Assembly (NCBI GenBank): GCA_038247995.1
Contig: JBBRUG010000187.1
Location: 1 to 11,716, forward strand
DNA length: 11,716 bases
Direction of reading: 5' to 3'
Source of the DNA: JBBRUG01 sp038247995
Lineage (GTDB): Bacteria > Chloroflexota > Chloroflexia > Chloroflexales > Chloroflexaceae
The number at the start of each line of letters is the position of its first letter. Position 1 is the first letter of the stretch. Positions 1 to 6,704 of the stretch are shown here, piece after piece. Below the pieces are notes generated by a model that was not told the origin of the DNA, did not search any database, and saw nothing but the letters and a program-made list of their open reading frames with translations. A program made the position numbers and the translations under genes.

Positions 1-140
1 GCTGATGCTGCTTGACCGAAGTTGGAAAAGCTTCTTTGCGGCAATCAAACGGAGCAGTACCAAGGATTACCGCGCAAGGTCAGCCAACAAGTGCTGATGC
101 TGCTTGACCGAAGTTGGAAAAGCTTCTTTGCGGCAATCAA
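1..140. repeat. Exact 48-bp direct repeat with 92-bp period at the tnpB 5' end
   Basis: Bases 1-48 are identical to bases 93-140, and 49-92 separate them. Both copies encode the same TnpB segment (LMLLDRSWKSFFAAIK) but in different frames, since 92 is not a multiple of three. Reading the first copy in its TnpB frame (codons from base 2) runs into TGA at 95-97. Collapsing one 92-bp unit would restore one open TnpB frame from the window edge. The repeat is either a real tandem duplication that inactivated tnpB or an artefact at a contig end. Confidence 0.9.
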
Positions 141-1071
141 GGCGTACTCCGAAAAGCCGGATGCGTTCACGGGCAGGCCAGGGCTTCCCACGTACCTCGA
201 TAAGACCAAGGGGCGCTATGCCCTCGTCTACACGGTTCAGGCGCTCAGCCGGCCGGCACTTGCCCAGCAGGTGATCACGCCATCGGGGTTGGCGATTGAG
301 GTCAAAACCAAACAGCGCCGAATCGCGCAGGTACGAATTGTTCCACGCAGCGGCTTTTATGTGGTCGAGGTGATCTATGAGCGAGATGTGGTACCCGCTG
401 CCGTAGACCCAGCGCGAGTGGCCGGGATTGATGTGGGACTGAACAACTTGGCGGCGATACCTTCAAACAAACCCGGCTTCGTGCCGGTTCTTGTTAACGG
501 TCGTCCGTTAAAGCATAGCAATCAGTTCTACAACAAGCGCAAGGCCCAACGCCAAGCCAAGCTCGGCAGGCAGGGCAGCACGCGCTTGATGGAGCGCATC
601 ACGATCCGGCGCAACCGCCAGATCACGCACTACCTGCATACCCACAGCAGACGCATTATCGACATGCTGGTGCGTGAAGGCATCGGAGTGCTGATCATCG
701 GCAAAAACGATGGCTGGAAGCAGCAGATCACCATTGGACGGCGGAACAACCAGAACTTTGTGCAGGTGCCGCACGCACGCTTCATCCAGATGCTCCAGTG
801 CAAAGCGGAATTGGTCGGCATCGAGGTTCGCACGATCAACGAGAGCCACACGAGCAAGTGCAGCTTTCTGGATGCCGAGCCGATTGGACACCGCGAACGC
901 TATGTGGGCAAGCGGGTCACGCGCGGGATGTTTCGTACCGCAGACGGTCGGCGGATCAATGCCGACGTGAACGGCGCGTACAACATCATCCGAAAAGCAA
1001 TCCCAAACGCCTTTGGCAATGGGATCGGGGGTGTGGTAGTCCACCCCGTAGGGATGGCCCCTGCAAACTGA
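22..1071 (+). CDS. tnpB: IS605 OrfB/TnpB-family RNA-guided nuclease, 5'-damaged
   Basis: This is a TnpB/IS605 OrfB protein, the RuvC-fold ancestor of Cas12 that cleaves DNA guided by an omega RNA made from the element's 3' end. In the 349-residue frame, genuine homology begins near residue 10 (EQYQGLPRKVSQQV). The first nine residues come from the misframed repeat copy, so the TTG at 22 is probably not a natural start, and roughly 70-90 N-terminal residues of a normal ~400-residue TnpB are missing. RuvC-I is GIDVGLNNLA (D137) and RuvC-III is INADVNGAYNI (D315). At RuvC-II the usual Glu is Gly (IIGKND, G227), with E274 of NESHTSK 47 residues later. The usual four-Cys zinc finger is reduced to one Cys (C280, TSKCSFLD). 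Both traits are typical of this TnpB subgroup. It lies directly upstream of a truncated repair gene. Confidence 0.85.
   Translation: MEKLLCGNQTEQYQGLPRKVSQQVLMLLDRSWKSFFAAIKAYSEKPDAFTGRPGLPTYLDKTKGRYALVYTVQALSRPALAQQVITPSGLAIEVKTKQRRIAQVRIVPRSGFYVVEVIYERDVVPAAVDPARVAGIDVGLNNLAAIPSNKPGFVPVLVNGRPLKHSNQFYNKRKAQRQAKLGRQGSTRLMERITIRRNRQITHYLHTHSRRIIDMLVREGIGVLIIGKNDGWKQQITIGRRNNQNFVQVPHARFIQMLQCKAELVGIEVRTINESHTSKCSFLDAEPIGHRERYVGKRVTRGMFRTADGRRINADVNGAYNIIRKAIPNAFGNGIGGVVVHPVGMAPAN
1028..1047 (+). other. Hairpin at the tnpB 3' end, possible omega RNA or IS right-end structure
   Basis: GGGGTG (1028-1033) can pair with CACCCC (1042-1047) around an 8-nt loop, inside the last codons of tnpB. TnpB guide RNAs generally derive from the 3' end of tnpB and the transposon right end, so a structured RNA covering roughly 1000-1100 is expected. 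Only this one stem is seen directly; RNA boundaries and function are inference. Confidence 0.3.
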
Positions 1072-1099
1072 GTACCGTGCGATAAAACGCTAGGGAAAA

Positions 1100-1858
1100 G
1101 TGTACTATACCGGCTACATCCACCTCAAGCTCATTCCGGGGGCTTCCCATGAATACATTGAGCGAGCGGTGGAGTTGGCCGATCGGGTAAGCCTAAATCT
1201 GGAAGCGCCTAATCAAGCTCGTTTAAGCGAATTGGCGCCCGATAAAGAGTTCGCTGAAAGTATGTGGGGCCGGATGGTCTGGGCCAGCCGGTTGATGCGC
1301 CAGGCGCGCCAAGCAGGCCGGCAGGCTGCGCGCAGCCTCACCACACAATTCGTGGTTGGTGCCGTCGGTGAGAGCGACCGTGAACTGCTGGAGACCGTGC
1401 AACGGGCGCATCGTGAGCTTGGGCTGTGGCGGGCCTACTTCTCGGCCTTTCACCCGATTGAGCGCTCGCCGTTCGCCGAGCAGCCAGCGGAAGATCCGCT
1501 CCGCGCGTTACGGCTCTACCAGTCCGACTTTATGCTCCGCGACTATGGCTTTCGCTACGATGAGTTGCCCTTTGATGCAGCGGGATTACTCCCACGCGAC
1601 AAGACGCCGAAACAGGCATGGGCCGATCTGCACCTGCACGAGCCGATTGAAGTGAACCGCGCCTCACGTACGCAACTACTGCGCGTCCCTGGAATCGGGC
1701 CGAAGAGCGCCGACAAGATTCTGGCGGCCCGGCGCGAGACGACATTACGCGACTTGACCCAACTCAAAGCGCTCGGCATTACAACAGCTTGGGCGGCGCC
1801 CTACGTGCTGCTTGACGGGCGACGGTCGGCCGTACAATTGCGGCTGTGGGAGGCATAA
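1100..1858 (+). pseudogene. 3' remnant of a radical SAM DNA modification/repair protein with HhH domain
   Basis: The 252 codons match the C-terminal part of the putative DNA modification/repair radical SAM family (TIGR03916, linked to uracil-DNA-glycosylase-like partners). Residues 4-50 (TGYIHLKLIPGAS, ADRVSLNLEAPN, LSELAPDK) are the second half of the radical SAM barrel. A helix-hairpin-helix DNA-binding motif follows at 193-212 (LLRVPGIGPKSADKILAARR). The family is normally about 400 residues, and the missing ~150 carry the CxxxCxxC motif for the 4Fe-4S cluster, so this fragment cannot do radical chemistry. The GTG at 1100 has an AGGG four bases upstream, too close to be convincing. In frame, TAG at 1091-1093 closes the reading frame right after the tnpB element. 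The simplest reading is disruption of a formerly intact gene by the IS element. The N-terminal half may lie beyond the left edge. The family partner gene is not seen here. Confidence 0.75.
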
Positions 1859-1923
1859 CCGTGGGTGTATAAGGTGGCAACGTATCATCTCGCCGCTGAG
1901 CTCATTGGTTCTTACTCCCCGCG

Positions 1924-3216
1924 ATGAAATTGACACCCAACGATCCGCGTAAAATCGCCCCAACATTGCATACTGATGAATTACAGCGTCGTACCAACCA
2001 ACTGTGGATCGGTATCTGGATCGCCACCATTCTCGTATTAGTCAGCACCTTTATCGTGCGGCGGCTGACTGGTAATGACACCGCCCCGCTCTCGATTGCA
2101 ATTCACATCGTACTCAGCGGGCTCGTCGTAGCCAACTTCTTGTTGATCAACACTGCGTATGCTCGCATTGCACAGGGCATCTTCGTCTTTGCGAGCCACC
2201 TGGCAGTGCCTCCGATCCTGGTGCTCTACGGTGAAACGCGCGGCTTTGGAGATATTGCCTTGTACATGGCGATCCTGCTTGCTTTGCTCTACGGTTGGCA
2301 ACCATGGATGTTCTTCACCTATAGCATCATAGGGGCAACGCTGATTTGGGTGCTCTATCGGGACAGCATCGGCGACCCCGTAGCCCCACTGCTCGATTAT
2401 TCCGCCCAGTTTACAGCGCTCAAATTTGCAATTACGGCATTCATCCTGGTCTTCGCTCTGCGCTCTATCAGTACCTTCTACAAAGGTCTTTTGGAGACGT
2501 ATCGGACGTTTGCCGAAGCGCAGATGCGCCTCAACGACGAGCTCAAGCTGAGCGAGCAGGCCCTGGAGCAGTCGAACAGAAATTTGATCCTATCCCGACA
2601 AACCATTGTTAGTGTGCGCGAAGAAGAGCGGCGCAGGCTCTGCGGTGATTTGCACGATGGATTGGGGCCTACGCTGGCTGCCCAAGTCTTTCGCATCGGC
2701 GTTGCCCAGCAACTGGTCGAAAAGAACCCCCAAAAAGCATCCGCAATTCTCACTGACGTCGAATCCGGCATCCGTGACACATTAACCAATGTGCGCGAGT
2801 TAGTCTACGGCTTGCGCCCACCGATGCTCAATCAGCTTGGGCTACTGGGCGCATTGTCCGATTTTGCAAAACAACAGGAAGGCCGGGTTACAGCTCGGCT
2901 TGATGTCCCAGTCGATCTGCCTAATGTCAGCGCGGCGGCCGAAGTCGCCATTTTCCGCATCTTTCAAACTGCCCTCGACAACGTCACGAAACATGCACAA
3001 GCAACGTACTGTGATGTTCAATTGAGCGTTGACAAACAGTTCATAATGTTAACTATCACTGATGATGGGATCGGCATCGATGGTCTGCACGTATCCGGCG
3101 TCGGGTTGACCTCGATGCAAGAGCGGGCAGAAGAACTGGGCGGAACGTTTCGCATCCGATCCGTTCAGCCCCACGGAACCCTGCTCCACGTCACCATACC
3201 TTTACTCAACCAGTAG
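1924..3216 (+). CDS. NarL-type multi-TM sensor histidine kinase
   Basis: This is a 430-residue membrane sensor kinase that should autophosphorylate and pass phosphate to the response regulator 13 bp downstream. Residues ~26-183 hold about six hydrophobic segments with short loops and no sizeable external domain, so the signal is probably sensed in or at the membrane, as in DesK/LiaS-like kinases. A charged, coiled-coil-like linker follows (~190-230). The HisKA_3 box is EEERRRLCGDLHDGLGP, with the phospho-accepting His at 244. The HATPase domain has an N-box (ALDNVTKHA, N353), a G1 box (DDGIGI, D380-I385) and a G2-like GVGLTSMQERAEELGG. No PAS, HAMP or GAF domain is recognisable. The upstream spacer (1859-1923) shows no clear Shine-Dalgarno or promoter, so the ATG at 1924 rests on ORF extent and the hydrophobic start. 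The stimulus is unknown. Confidence 0.92.
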   Translation: MKLTPNDPRKIAPTLHTDELQRRTNQLWIGIWIATILVLVSTFIVRRLTGNDTAPLSIAIHIVLSGLVVANFLLINTAYARIAQGIFVFASHLAVPPILVLYGETRGFGDIALYMAILLALLYGWQPWMFFTYSIIGATLIWVLYRDSIGDPVAPLLDYSAQFTALKFAITAFILVFALRSISTFYKGLLETYRTFAEAQMRLNDELKLSEQALEQSNRNLILSRQTIVSVREEERRRLCGDLHDGLGPTLAAQVFRIGVAQQLVEKNPQKASAILTDVESGIRDTLTNVRELVYGLRPPMLNQLGLLGALSDFAKQQEGRVTARLDVPVDLPNVSAAAEVAIFRIFQTALDNVTKHAQATYCDVQLSVDKQFIMLTITDDGIGIDGLHVSGVGLTSMQERAEELGGTFRIRSVQPHGTLLHVTIPLLNQ

Positions 3217-3229
3217 GGAATGCAGCGCT

Positions 3230-3883
3230 ATGATTTCGATATTTATTGTGGACGACCACCAAATCTTTCGCGATGGGTTGAAGCTGCTGTTTGATCATAC
3301 AGAAGCTATGCAGGTTATTGGTGAAGCCCAGTCCAGCGCGGAAGCGCTTGAGAAACTAGCCGGGCTGGAGCCGGATTTGATCCTCATGGATATTCAGCTG
3401 CCGGACAAAAACGGGATCGATGTGACCCGAAAACTCAAGGAGCAAAATCCAGACCATAAAGTGCTTATGTTAACCATGTTTGAGGATGATCAATCGGTTT
3501 TTGCAGCCATACGTGCCGGCGCGCTGGGCTATGTGCTCAAAGGGGTCAATCATGCCGAGATGGTACAGACTGTTCGCGTGGCTGCGGCCGGTGGCGCTGT
3601 CTTTAGCCCCCAAATCGCCGGGCATATTTTACGCTGGTTTTCATCGGGGGGCGACCGACAGGTAGCAGAGACCGTAGGTGCACTCCCGGTGCTGACCCAT
3701 CGTGAGCAGGAGGTATTAGGACTATTGGCCGCAGGAAGCGACAATAACACCATCGCCGACCGGTTAATGGTGACAGAAAAAACCGTACGCAACTATGTCT
3801 CGCAACTGTTAAAAAAGCTCGAAGTCAGCGATCGACACGCCGCAGCAGAGAAGGCGCGGCGTGCAGGCCTGGATGCGCCATAG
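3230..3883 (+). CDS. NarL/FixJ-family response regulator (REC + LuxR HTH)
   Basis: This 217-residue response regulator is the likely partner of the kinase just upstream. The receiver domain (1-~120) has the acidic pair D8/D9, phosphoacceptor D54 (ILMDIQLPDKNG), switch T82 and conserved K104 (YVLKG). A LuxR-type helix-turn-helix fills ~152-212 (LTHREQEVLGLLAAG, then NNTIADRLMVTEKTVRNYVSQLLKKL), so it should bind DNA as a phosphorylation-dependent dimer and regulate transcription. AGGGA at 3215-3219, overlapping the kinase stop, lies 10 nt before the ATG and is a plausible ribosome binding site. The 13-bp gap implies one operon. Target genes cannot be read from the sequence; the genes downstream may or may not be part of the regulon. 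All catalytic residues expected of an active regulator are present. Confidence 0.94.
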   Translation: MISIFIVDDHQIFRDGLKLLFDHTEAMQVIGEAQSSAEALEKLAGLEPDLILMDIQLPDKNGIDVTRKLKEQNPDHKVLMLTMFEDDQSVFAAIRAGALGYVLKGVNHAEMVQTVRVAAAGGAVFSPQIAGHILRWFSSGGDRQVAETVGALPVLTHREQEVLGLLAAGSDNNTIADRLMVTEKTVRNYVSQLLKKLEVSDRHAAAEKARRAGLDAP

Positions 3884-3939
3884 CGTGCCGGTGAACCCGC
3901 CTGTCAGGGAGCAAACTGCCCGCTTGAAACAACAAACAT

Positions 3940-4704
3940 ATGTGCTATGATGACAAGCAGGGCTTGTGGCCCGGGCGGCGCTGGCGCGGCACCACGGGCA
4001 TAGCGCAGGCCCTGCGCGCGATGAAGTACCTGCAACTCGACCCATTGCAAATCATCGCGCGCAGTCATGACATCAAGCTGCATAGCCGCGTCCTCGATTA
4101 TACGCCCGGCATGTGGGAAGAGGTGGCCTATCAGCAGCGCAAGTTCTTCGACTGGGGTGGCTGGCTGGCCGTCAGGCCGATGGACGAGCTGCCGCACTGG
4201 CGCGTGGTGATGCGCCGTGAGCGCGATAACAACTTGCGAATGCGCAATACGGCCCTTGAGCATGCCGCTGCCATCGTCGAAATACGGGCGATTCTGCGCG
4301 AGCGCGGCACCGTGAGCAACCGCGACTTTGCGATGGCGACGCGAACCCGAACGCAACAGTATCGCGGGCGCAAGGACAGCGCGTTAGCCTTGTATTATTT
4401 ATGGTACACCGGTGAAGTAATGACCCACCATCGCGATCACTTCGAGCGCGTATACGCACTCACGGAAATGGTCGCGCCGCCACAGCTCATTCGCGAAAGC
4501 AACGAGGCCGAAACTGATCGCTTCTTGATCAAAAAGGAGGTCAGCTTCTCCGGCTTGTCGCGGCTGAGTCGTACCAGTGATGTCTTTTTCCGCGGCGTGC
4601 CATTTGACAATGTGAAGCAGTTCCGCGATGCGATCCTGGCCGATTGTGAACTGTCGGACGCCATAAGCGGCATAGGCTGTGCCGTAATGGGGAGGTTGAG
4701 ATGA
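3940..4704 (+). CDS. Winged-helix DNA glycosylase-like protein (YcaQ/AlkZ, HTH_42), C-terminally truncated
   Basis: The protein matches the HTH_42 (PF06224) superfamily, whose studied members YcaQ/AlkX and AlkZ remove bulky or crosslinked alkyl bases from DNA. Recognisable blocks are QGLWPGRRWRG (7-17), LRAMKYLQLDPLQIIARSHD (25-44), LHSRVLDY (47-54), FFDWGG (69-74), DELPHWRVVM (82-91), YRGRKDSALALYYLWYTGE (141-159) and HHRDHFERVY (163-172). Q32-L33-D34 fits the Gln-hydrophobic-Asp motif of YcaQ-like members. The family is usually ~380-400 residues. Here only 254 remain, and homology fades around residue 240, just before a tail ending CAVMGRLR, so about 130 C-terminal residues are lost. The N terminus is also short by ~15 residues, and an in-frame TGA at 3925-3927 blocks extension beyond NNKHM. 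No clear ribosome binding site is seen. It is probably a decaying gene, though stable expression of a shortened protein is possible. Confidence 0.72.
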   Translation: MCYDDKQGLWPGRRWRGTTGIAQALRAMKYLQLDPLQIIARSHDIKLHSRVLDYTPGMWEEVAYQQRKFFDWGGWLAVRPMDELPHWRVVMRRERDNNLRMRNTALEHAAAIVEIRAILRERGTVSNRDFAMATRTRTQQYRGRKDSALALYYLWYTGEVMTHHRDHFERVYALTEMVAPPQLIRESNEAETDRFLIKKEVSFSGLSRLSRTSDVFFRGVPFDNVKQFRDAILADCELSDAISGIGCAVMGRLR

Positions 4705-4790
4705 CTCAACACCCTGAGCCTGCGCATTCGCCAGCGGGCGGATGCGGGAGTAGGCGCTTGACAAATCGATTTACCTCACAAAAGGAGTAG
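4701..4790 (+). CDS. Possible 29-aa small ORF coupled to the upstream gene
   Basis: ATG (4701-4703) overlaps the TGA stop of the preceding gene as ATGA, and a GGGGAGG-type Shine-Dalgarno sits a few bases before it. It encodes 29 residues beginning MTQHPEPAHSPAGG and ends with TAG two bases before the VOC gene start. No homology is recognised. The good initiation site suggests the start of a once longer gene whose body was deleted, or a short leader. It could also be chance. Confidence 0.25.
   Translation: MTQHPEPAHSPAGGCGSRRLTNRFTSQKE
4782..4787 (+). promoter_or_regulatory. Shine-Dalgarno site of the VOC gene
   Basis: AAGGAG lies five bases before the ATG at 4793. It fixes that start and is the clearest ribosome binding site in the left half of the window. 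Confidence 0.8.
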
Positions 4791-4792
4791 CC

Positions 4793-5179
4793 ATGAGTTC
4801 GACCTACAAACCGCAGGGGTATAACAGCGTCTCGCCCTATCTCGTTGTGGACGATGCAAGCCGCACGATTGAGTTTCTGGTGCGCGTTTTCGCTGCCGTT
4901 GAGTTACGTCACTTCCCCGATGCGAAGGGAAAACTCACGCACGCCGAAGTGCGAATTGATGATACAGTTGTGATGCTCGCCGATGGCGGCGAGGGTTGGC
5001 CACCACTCCCGGCGCATGTCCACATCTATGTTGCGAATGTTGATACGACCTACCAGCGCGCATTGGAGGCCGGCGCAACATCGGTTCAGGAACCAGTGCA
5101 GAAGGGCGATGAAGACAAGCGCGGCGGCGTGAAAGACGCGGGCGGCACGACATGGTGGATCGCCACCAGGGTTGACTAG
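4793..5179 (+). CDS. VOC-superfamily (PhnB/glyoxalase-like) protein
   Basis: This is a 128-residue single-module vicinal-oxygen-chelate protein, a typical length for PhnB/glyoxalase-like members that act as small metal-dependent enzymes or binding proteins in the cytoplasm. Two beta-alpha-beta-beta-beta units can be traced. The first is VSPYLVVDDASRTIEFLVRVF (13-33) with THAEVRIDDTVVMLAD (49-64). The second is HVHIYVANVDTTYQRALEAGA (75-95) with GGTTWWIATRV (117-127). H50 and E52 of the HAE motif and H75/H77 are candidate metal ligands. The usual His after WWIAT is Arg here, so metal binding at the second site may be altered. A strong Shine-Dalgarno precedes the ATG. The substrate cannot be deduced; fosfomycin, bleomycin or methylglyoxal specificity should not be assumed. 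It is followed by a convergent transporter gene. Confidence 0.85.
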   Translation: MSSTYKPQGYNSVSPYLVVDDASRTIEFLVRVFAAVELRHFPDAKGKLTHAEVRIDDTVVMLADGGEGWPPLPAHVHIYVANVDTTYQRALEAGATSVQEPVQKGDEDKRGGVKDAGGTTWWIATRVD

Positions 5180-5248
5180 GCGATACACCGCCCACAACCT
5201 CGCTACATGCACCGACATACGCGAACTTTAGCGCCAACTGAGCGATCA

Positions 5249-5304
5249 AGGACGAAAGACGAAGGATGAGCACGATGCGGCTTTAGTCGTTCGTCCTTCG
5301 TCCC
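5249..5304. repeat. Imperfect 18-bp inverted repeat between convergent genes
   Basis: The arm at 5249-5266 (AGGACGAAAGACGAAGGA) pairs with 5287-5304 with three mismatches, around a 20-nt loop. It sits between the VOC stop and the convergent MFS stop, where a bidirectional terminator would be useful, but no T-run follows either arm. The GACGAAG-type units look like a dispersed simple repeat. The rest of 5180-5377 holds nothing recognisable. Confidence 0.6.
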
Positions 5305-5377
5305 AAACCGCCCAGAGACTTCGGAGGAGCCGCACTAGTTTGATGAAGGCACCTCGTAAGACTACGCACGGCTCGTC

Positions 5378-6589
5378 TTAACCGCGCACAGGTTGCGCGA
5401 CCGGGCGCATAGCCATCGTCTGGAAGGTGAGTAGGGCCGCGAGGGCGCAACCGGCGATCATGCCTGCCATCGGCAGCGCAGTGCCGTTGTGGAAAACGCC
5501 CACTAGAATGCCGGCGATTGCGCCGACACTGAACTGGAGTGTGCCAAGGAGCGCCGAAGCACTACCGGCCATCGCGCCGTAGGGCGCCATTGCGGCGGCT
5601 GTAGCATTCGGCGCAACCAACCCATAGCCCGCAATGCAGATAAACAAGGGCGGCAGTAAGCCGGCTAGGCCGCCAACGCCGGTCGCGGCAGCCAGCACAA
5701 GCACCAGGCCGGAAACTACAATCGTGCTGATTGCAGCGCGCATAATCACTTCGCCGCTATAGCGCTTCAACAACCAGCGGTTCAGTTGCGAGGCGGCGAT
5801 CAGGCCCAGCGCATTGGCGCCGAAGATCCACCCATAGTTTTCGGGCGCAACGCTATAGAGTTCGATCAGCACAAATGGTGAGCCGGCGATATAGACAAAC
5901 ATGCCGGCCGAGATGAAGCCGCCGGCCAGCGCAAACCCGACAAATTGACGGTCGGCGAGAAGGCTGCCATAGGATGCCAGCGCTTGTCCGATCCCAGCCT
6001 TGCTCCGCCGCTCGGGCGGCAAGGTTTCCTGGAGGCCAAACAGCACCAGGGCCACGCAAACAAGTCCGAAGGCCGCCAGCACTACAAAGATCGAGCGCCA
6101 GCCAAAGAAGACGAGCAACTGCCCGCCGATCAGTGGCGCAGTGATCGGCGCCAGGCCCATGACTAGCATCAGAAATGAGTACATCCGCGCCGACTCACGA
6201 GCATCAAAGAGGTCGCGTACCACAGAACGGGCGATCACCATGCCGGCGCAGCCACCCAGGGCCTGGGCGAAGCGCAAACCGATCAGGCTGCCGATTGTGG
6301 GAGCAAAAACGCAGCCGATCGAGGCAATTGTGTAAAGGAGGCAGCCGAACAGCAATGGCATGCGCCGCCCAACACGGTCAGCGATCGGGCCGTAAAATGC
6401 CTGGCCAAGCGCAAGGCCAATAAAAAACGCCGACAGCGAAAGCTGAGCGGCGGCGGTGTCGGTGCCGAACTCGCGCCCGATCGTCGGTAGCCCCGGCAGA
6501 TACATGTCGATCGAGAGCGGGCCGAAGGCGCTGAGCGTGCCAAGAAGGATTGTGAGCCGGACGAGCGCAGGCCGGGTGAGGGGAGCCAT
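5378..6589 (-). CDS. Bcr/CflA-family MFS multidrug efflux transporter
   Basis: This is a 403-residue major facilitator transporter of the drug:H+ antiporter type with about 12 TM segments, expected in the cytoplasmic membrane. Bcr/CflA hallmarks include LSIDMYLPGLP (25-35), with the acidic residue in the first helix (D28), and motif A GQAFYGPIADRVGRR (62-76). Also present are R121-D126 (RSVVRD) and the motif C-like stretch GLAPITAPLIGG (145-156). I chose the ATG at 6589 rather than the longer frame to 6733. The extra 48 residues are hydrophilic, rich in His, Arg and Cys, and are encoded by the repeat spacer, whereas MAPLTRPALVRLTILLG is a normal start for the family. An AGGA lies about 10 bases before this ATG. 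Length and motifs look intact. The transported compound is unknown; Bcr/CflA members export varied drugs and metabolites. It is probably transcribed separately from, or as the last gene of, the minus-strand cluster. Confidence 0.9.
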   Translation of the reverse strand: MAPLTRPALVRLTILLGTLSAFGPLSIDMYLPGLPTIGREFGTDTAAAQLSLSAFFIGLALGQAFYGPIADRVGRRMPLLFGCLLYTIASIGCVFAPTIGSLIGLRFAQALGGCAGMVIARSVVRDLFDARESARMYSFLMLVMGLAPITAPLIGGQLLVFFGWRSIFVVLAAFGLVCVALVLFGLQETLPPERRSKAGIGQALASYGSLLADRQFVGFALAGGFISAGMFVYIAGSPFVLIELYSVAPENYGWIFGANALGLIAASQLNRWLLKRYSGEVIMRAAISTIVVSGLVLVLAAATGVGGLAGLLPPLFICIAGYGLVAPNATAAAMAPYGAMAGSASALLGTLQFSVGAIAGILVGVFHNGTALPMAGMIAGCALAALLTFQTMAMRPVAQPVRG

Positions 6590-6610
6590 GAGGGTTGTTC
6601 CTGTAGCGAT

Positions 6611-6693
6611 ATCCGCAGATTGCGCAGATGACCGCGCAGCGTGATTTATCCGCAGATTACGCAGATGGCGCACATGACCGATGACCGCGCAGC
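6611..6693. repeat. Two diverged copies of an ATCCGCAGATT(G/A)CGCAGATG unit
   Basis: The 20-mer at 6611-6630 recurs at 6648-6667 with one change (G to A). Each copy is followed by GACCGCGCAGC, at once in the first copy and after an extra 13-15 bases in the second. The copies fill most of the spacer between the MFS start and the stop of the DUF2298 gene. Similar CGCAGATTACGCAGAT strings are familiar to me as dispersed intergenic repeats in many bacterial genomes. No promoter is evident within them. Confidence 0.7.
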
Positions 6694-6704
6694 ACGCCGC
6701 TTCC

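Larger units (their letters stand above)
1..1099 (+). mobile_element. Right-hand part of an IS200/IS605-family element (tnpB only)
   Basis: The stretch is occupied by a TnpB-type gene and a short 3' tail, with no tnpA visible. The left end lies outside the window. The right boundary is not defined exactly. It must fall between the tnpB stop at 1071 and the first recognisable codons of the interrupted radical SAM gene near 1100-1106, because the frame of that gene meets a stop (TAG, 1091-1093) just upstream. IS200/IS605 elements make no target-site duplication and end in subterminal hairpins. A 6-bp stem at 1028-1047 could be such a structure. Calling it an insertion is inference from the truncated neighbour. 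Confidence 0.55.

Noticed and set aside
508..1044. Long minus-strand frame opposite tnpB (178 codons)
   Set aside because: It is the antisense shadow of a well-conserved TnpB sequence. It has no recognisable domain and its boundaries simply follow the GC-rich codons of the real gene.
3884..3939. Terminator after the response regulator gene
   Set aside because: The only pairing (GGGAG with CTGCCC near 3907-3921) is short and bulged and has no T-run.
4758..4786. TTGACA at 4758-4763 as a promoter -35 for the VOC gene
   Set aside because: At the proper 16-18 bp spacing the sequence is AAAGGA-like, with no -10 match, and it coincides with the Shine-Dalgarno site.
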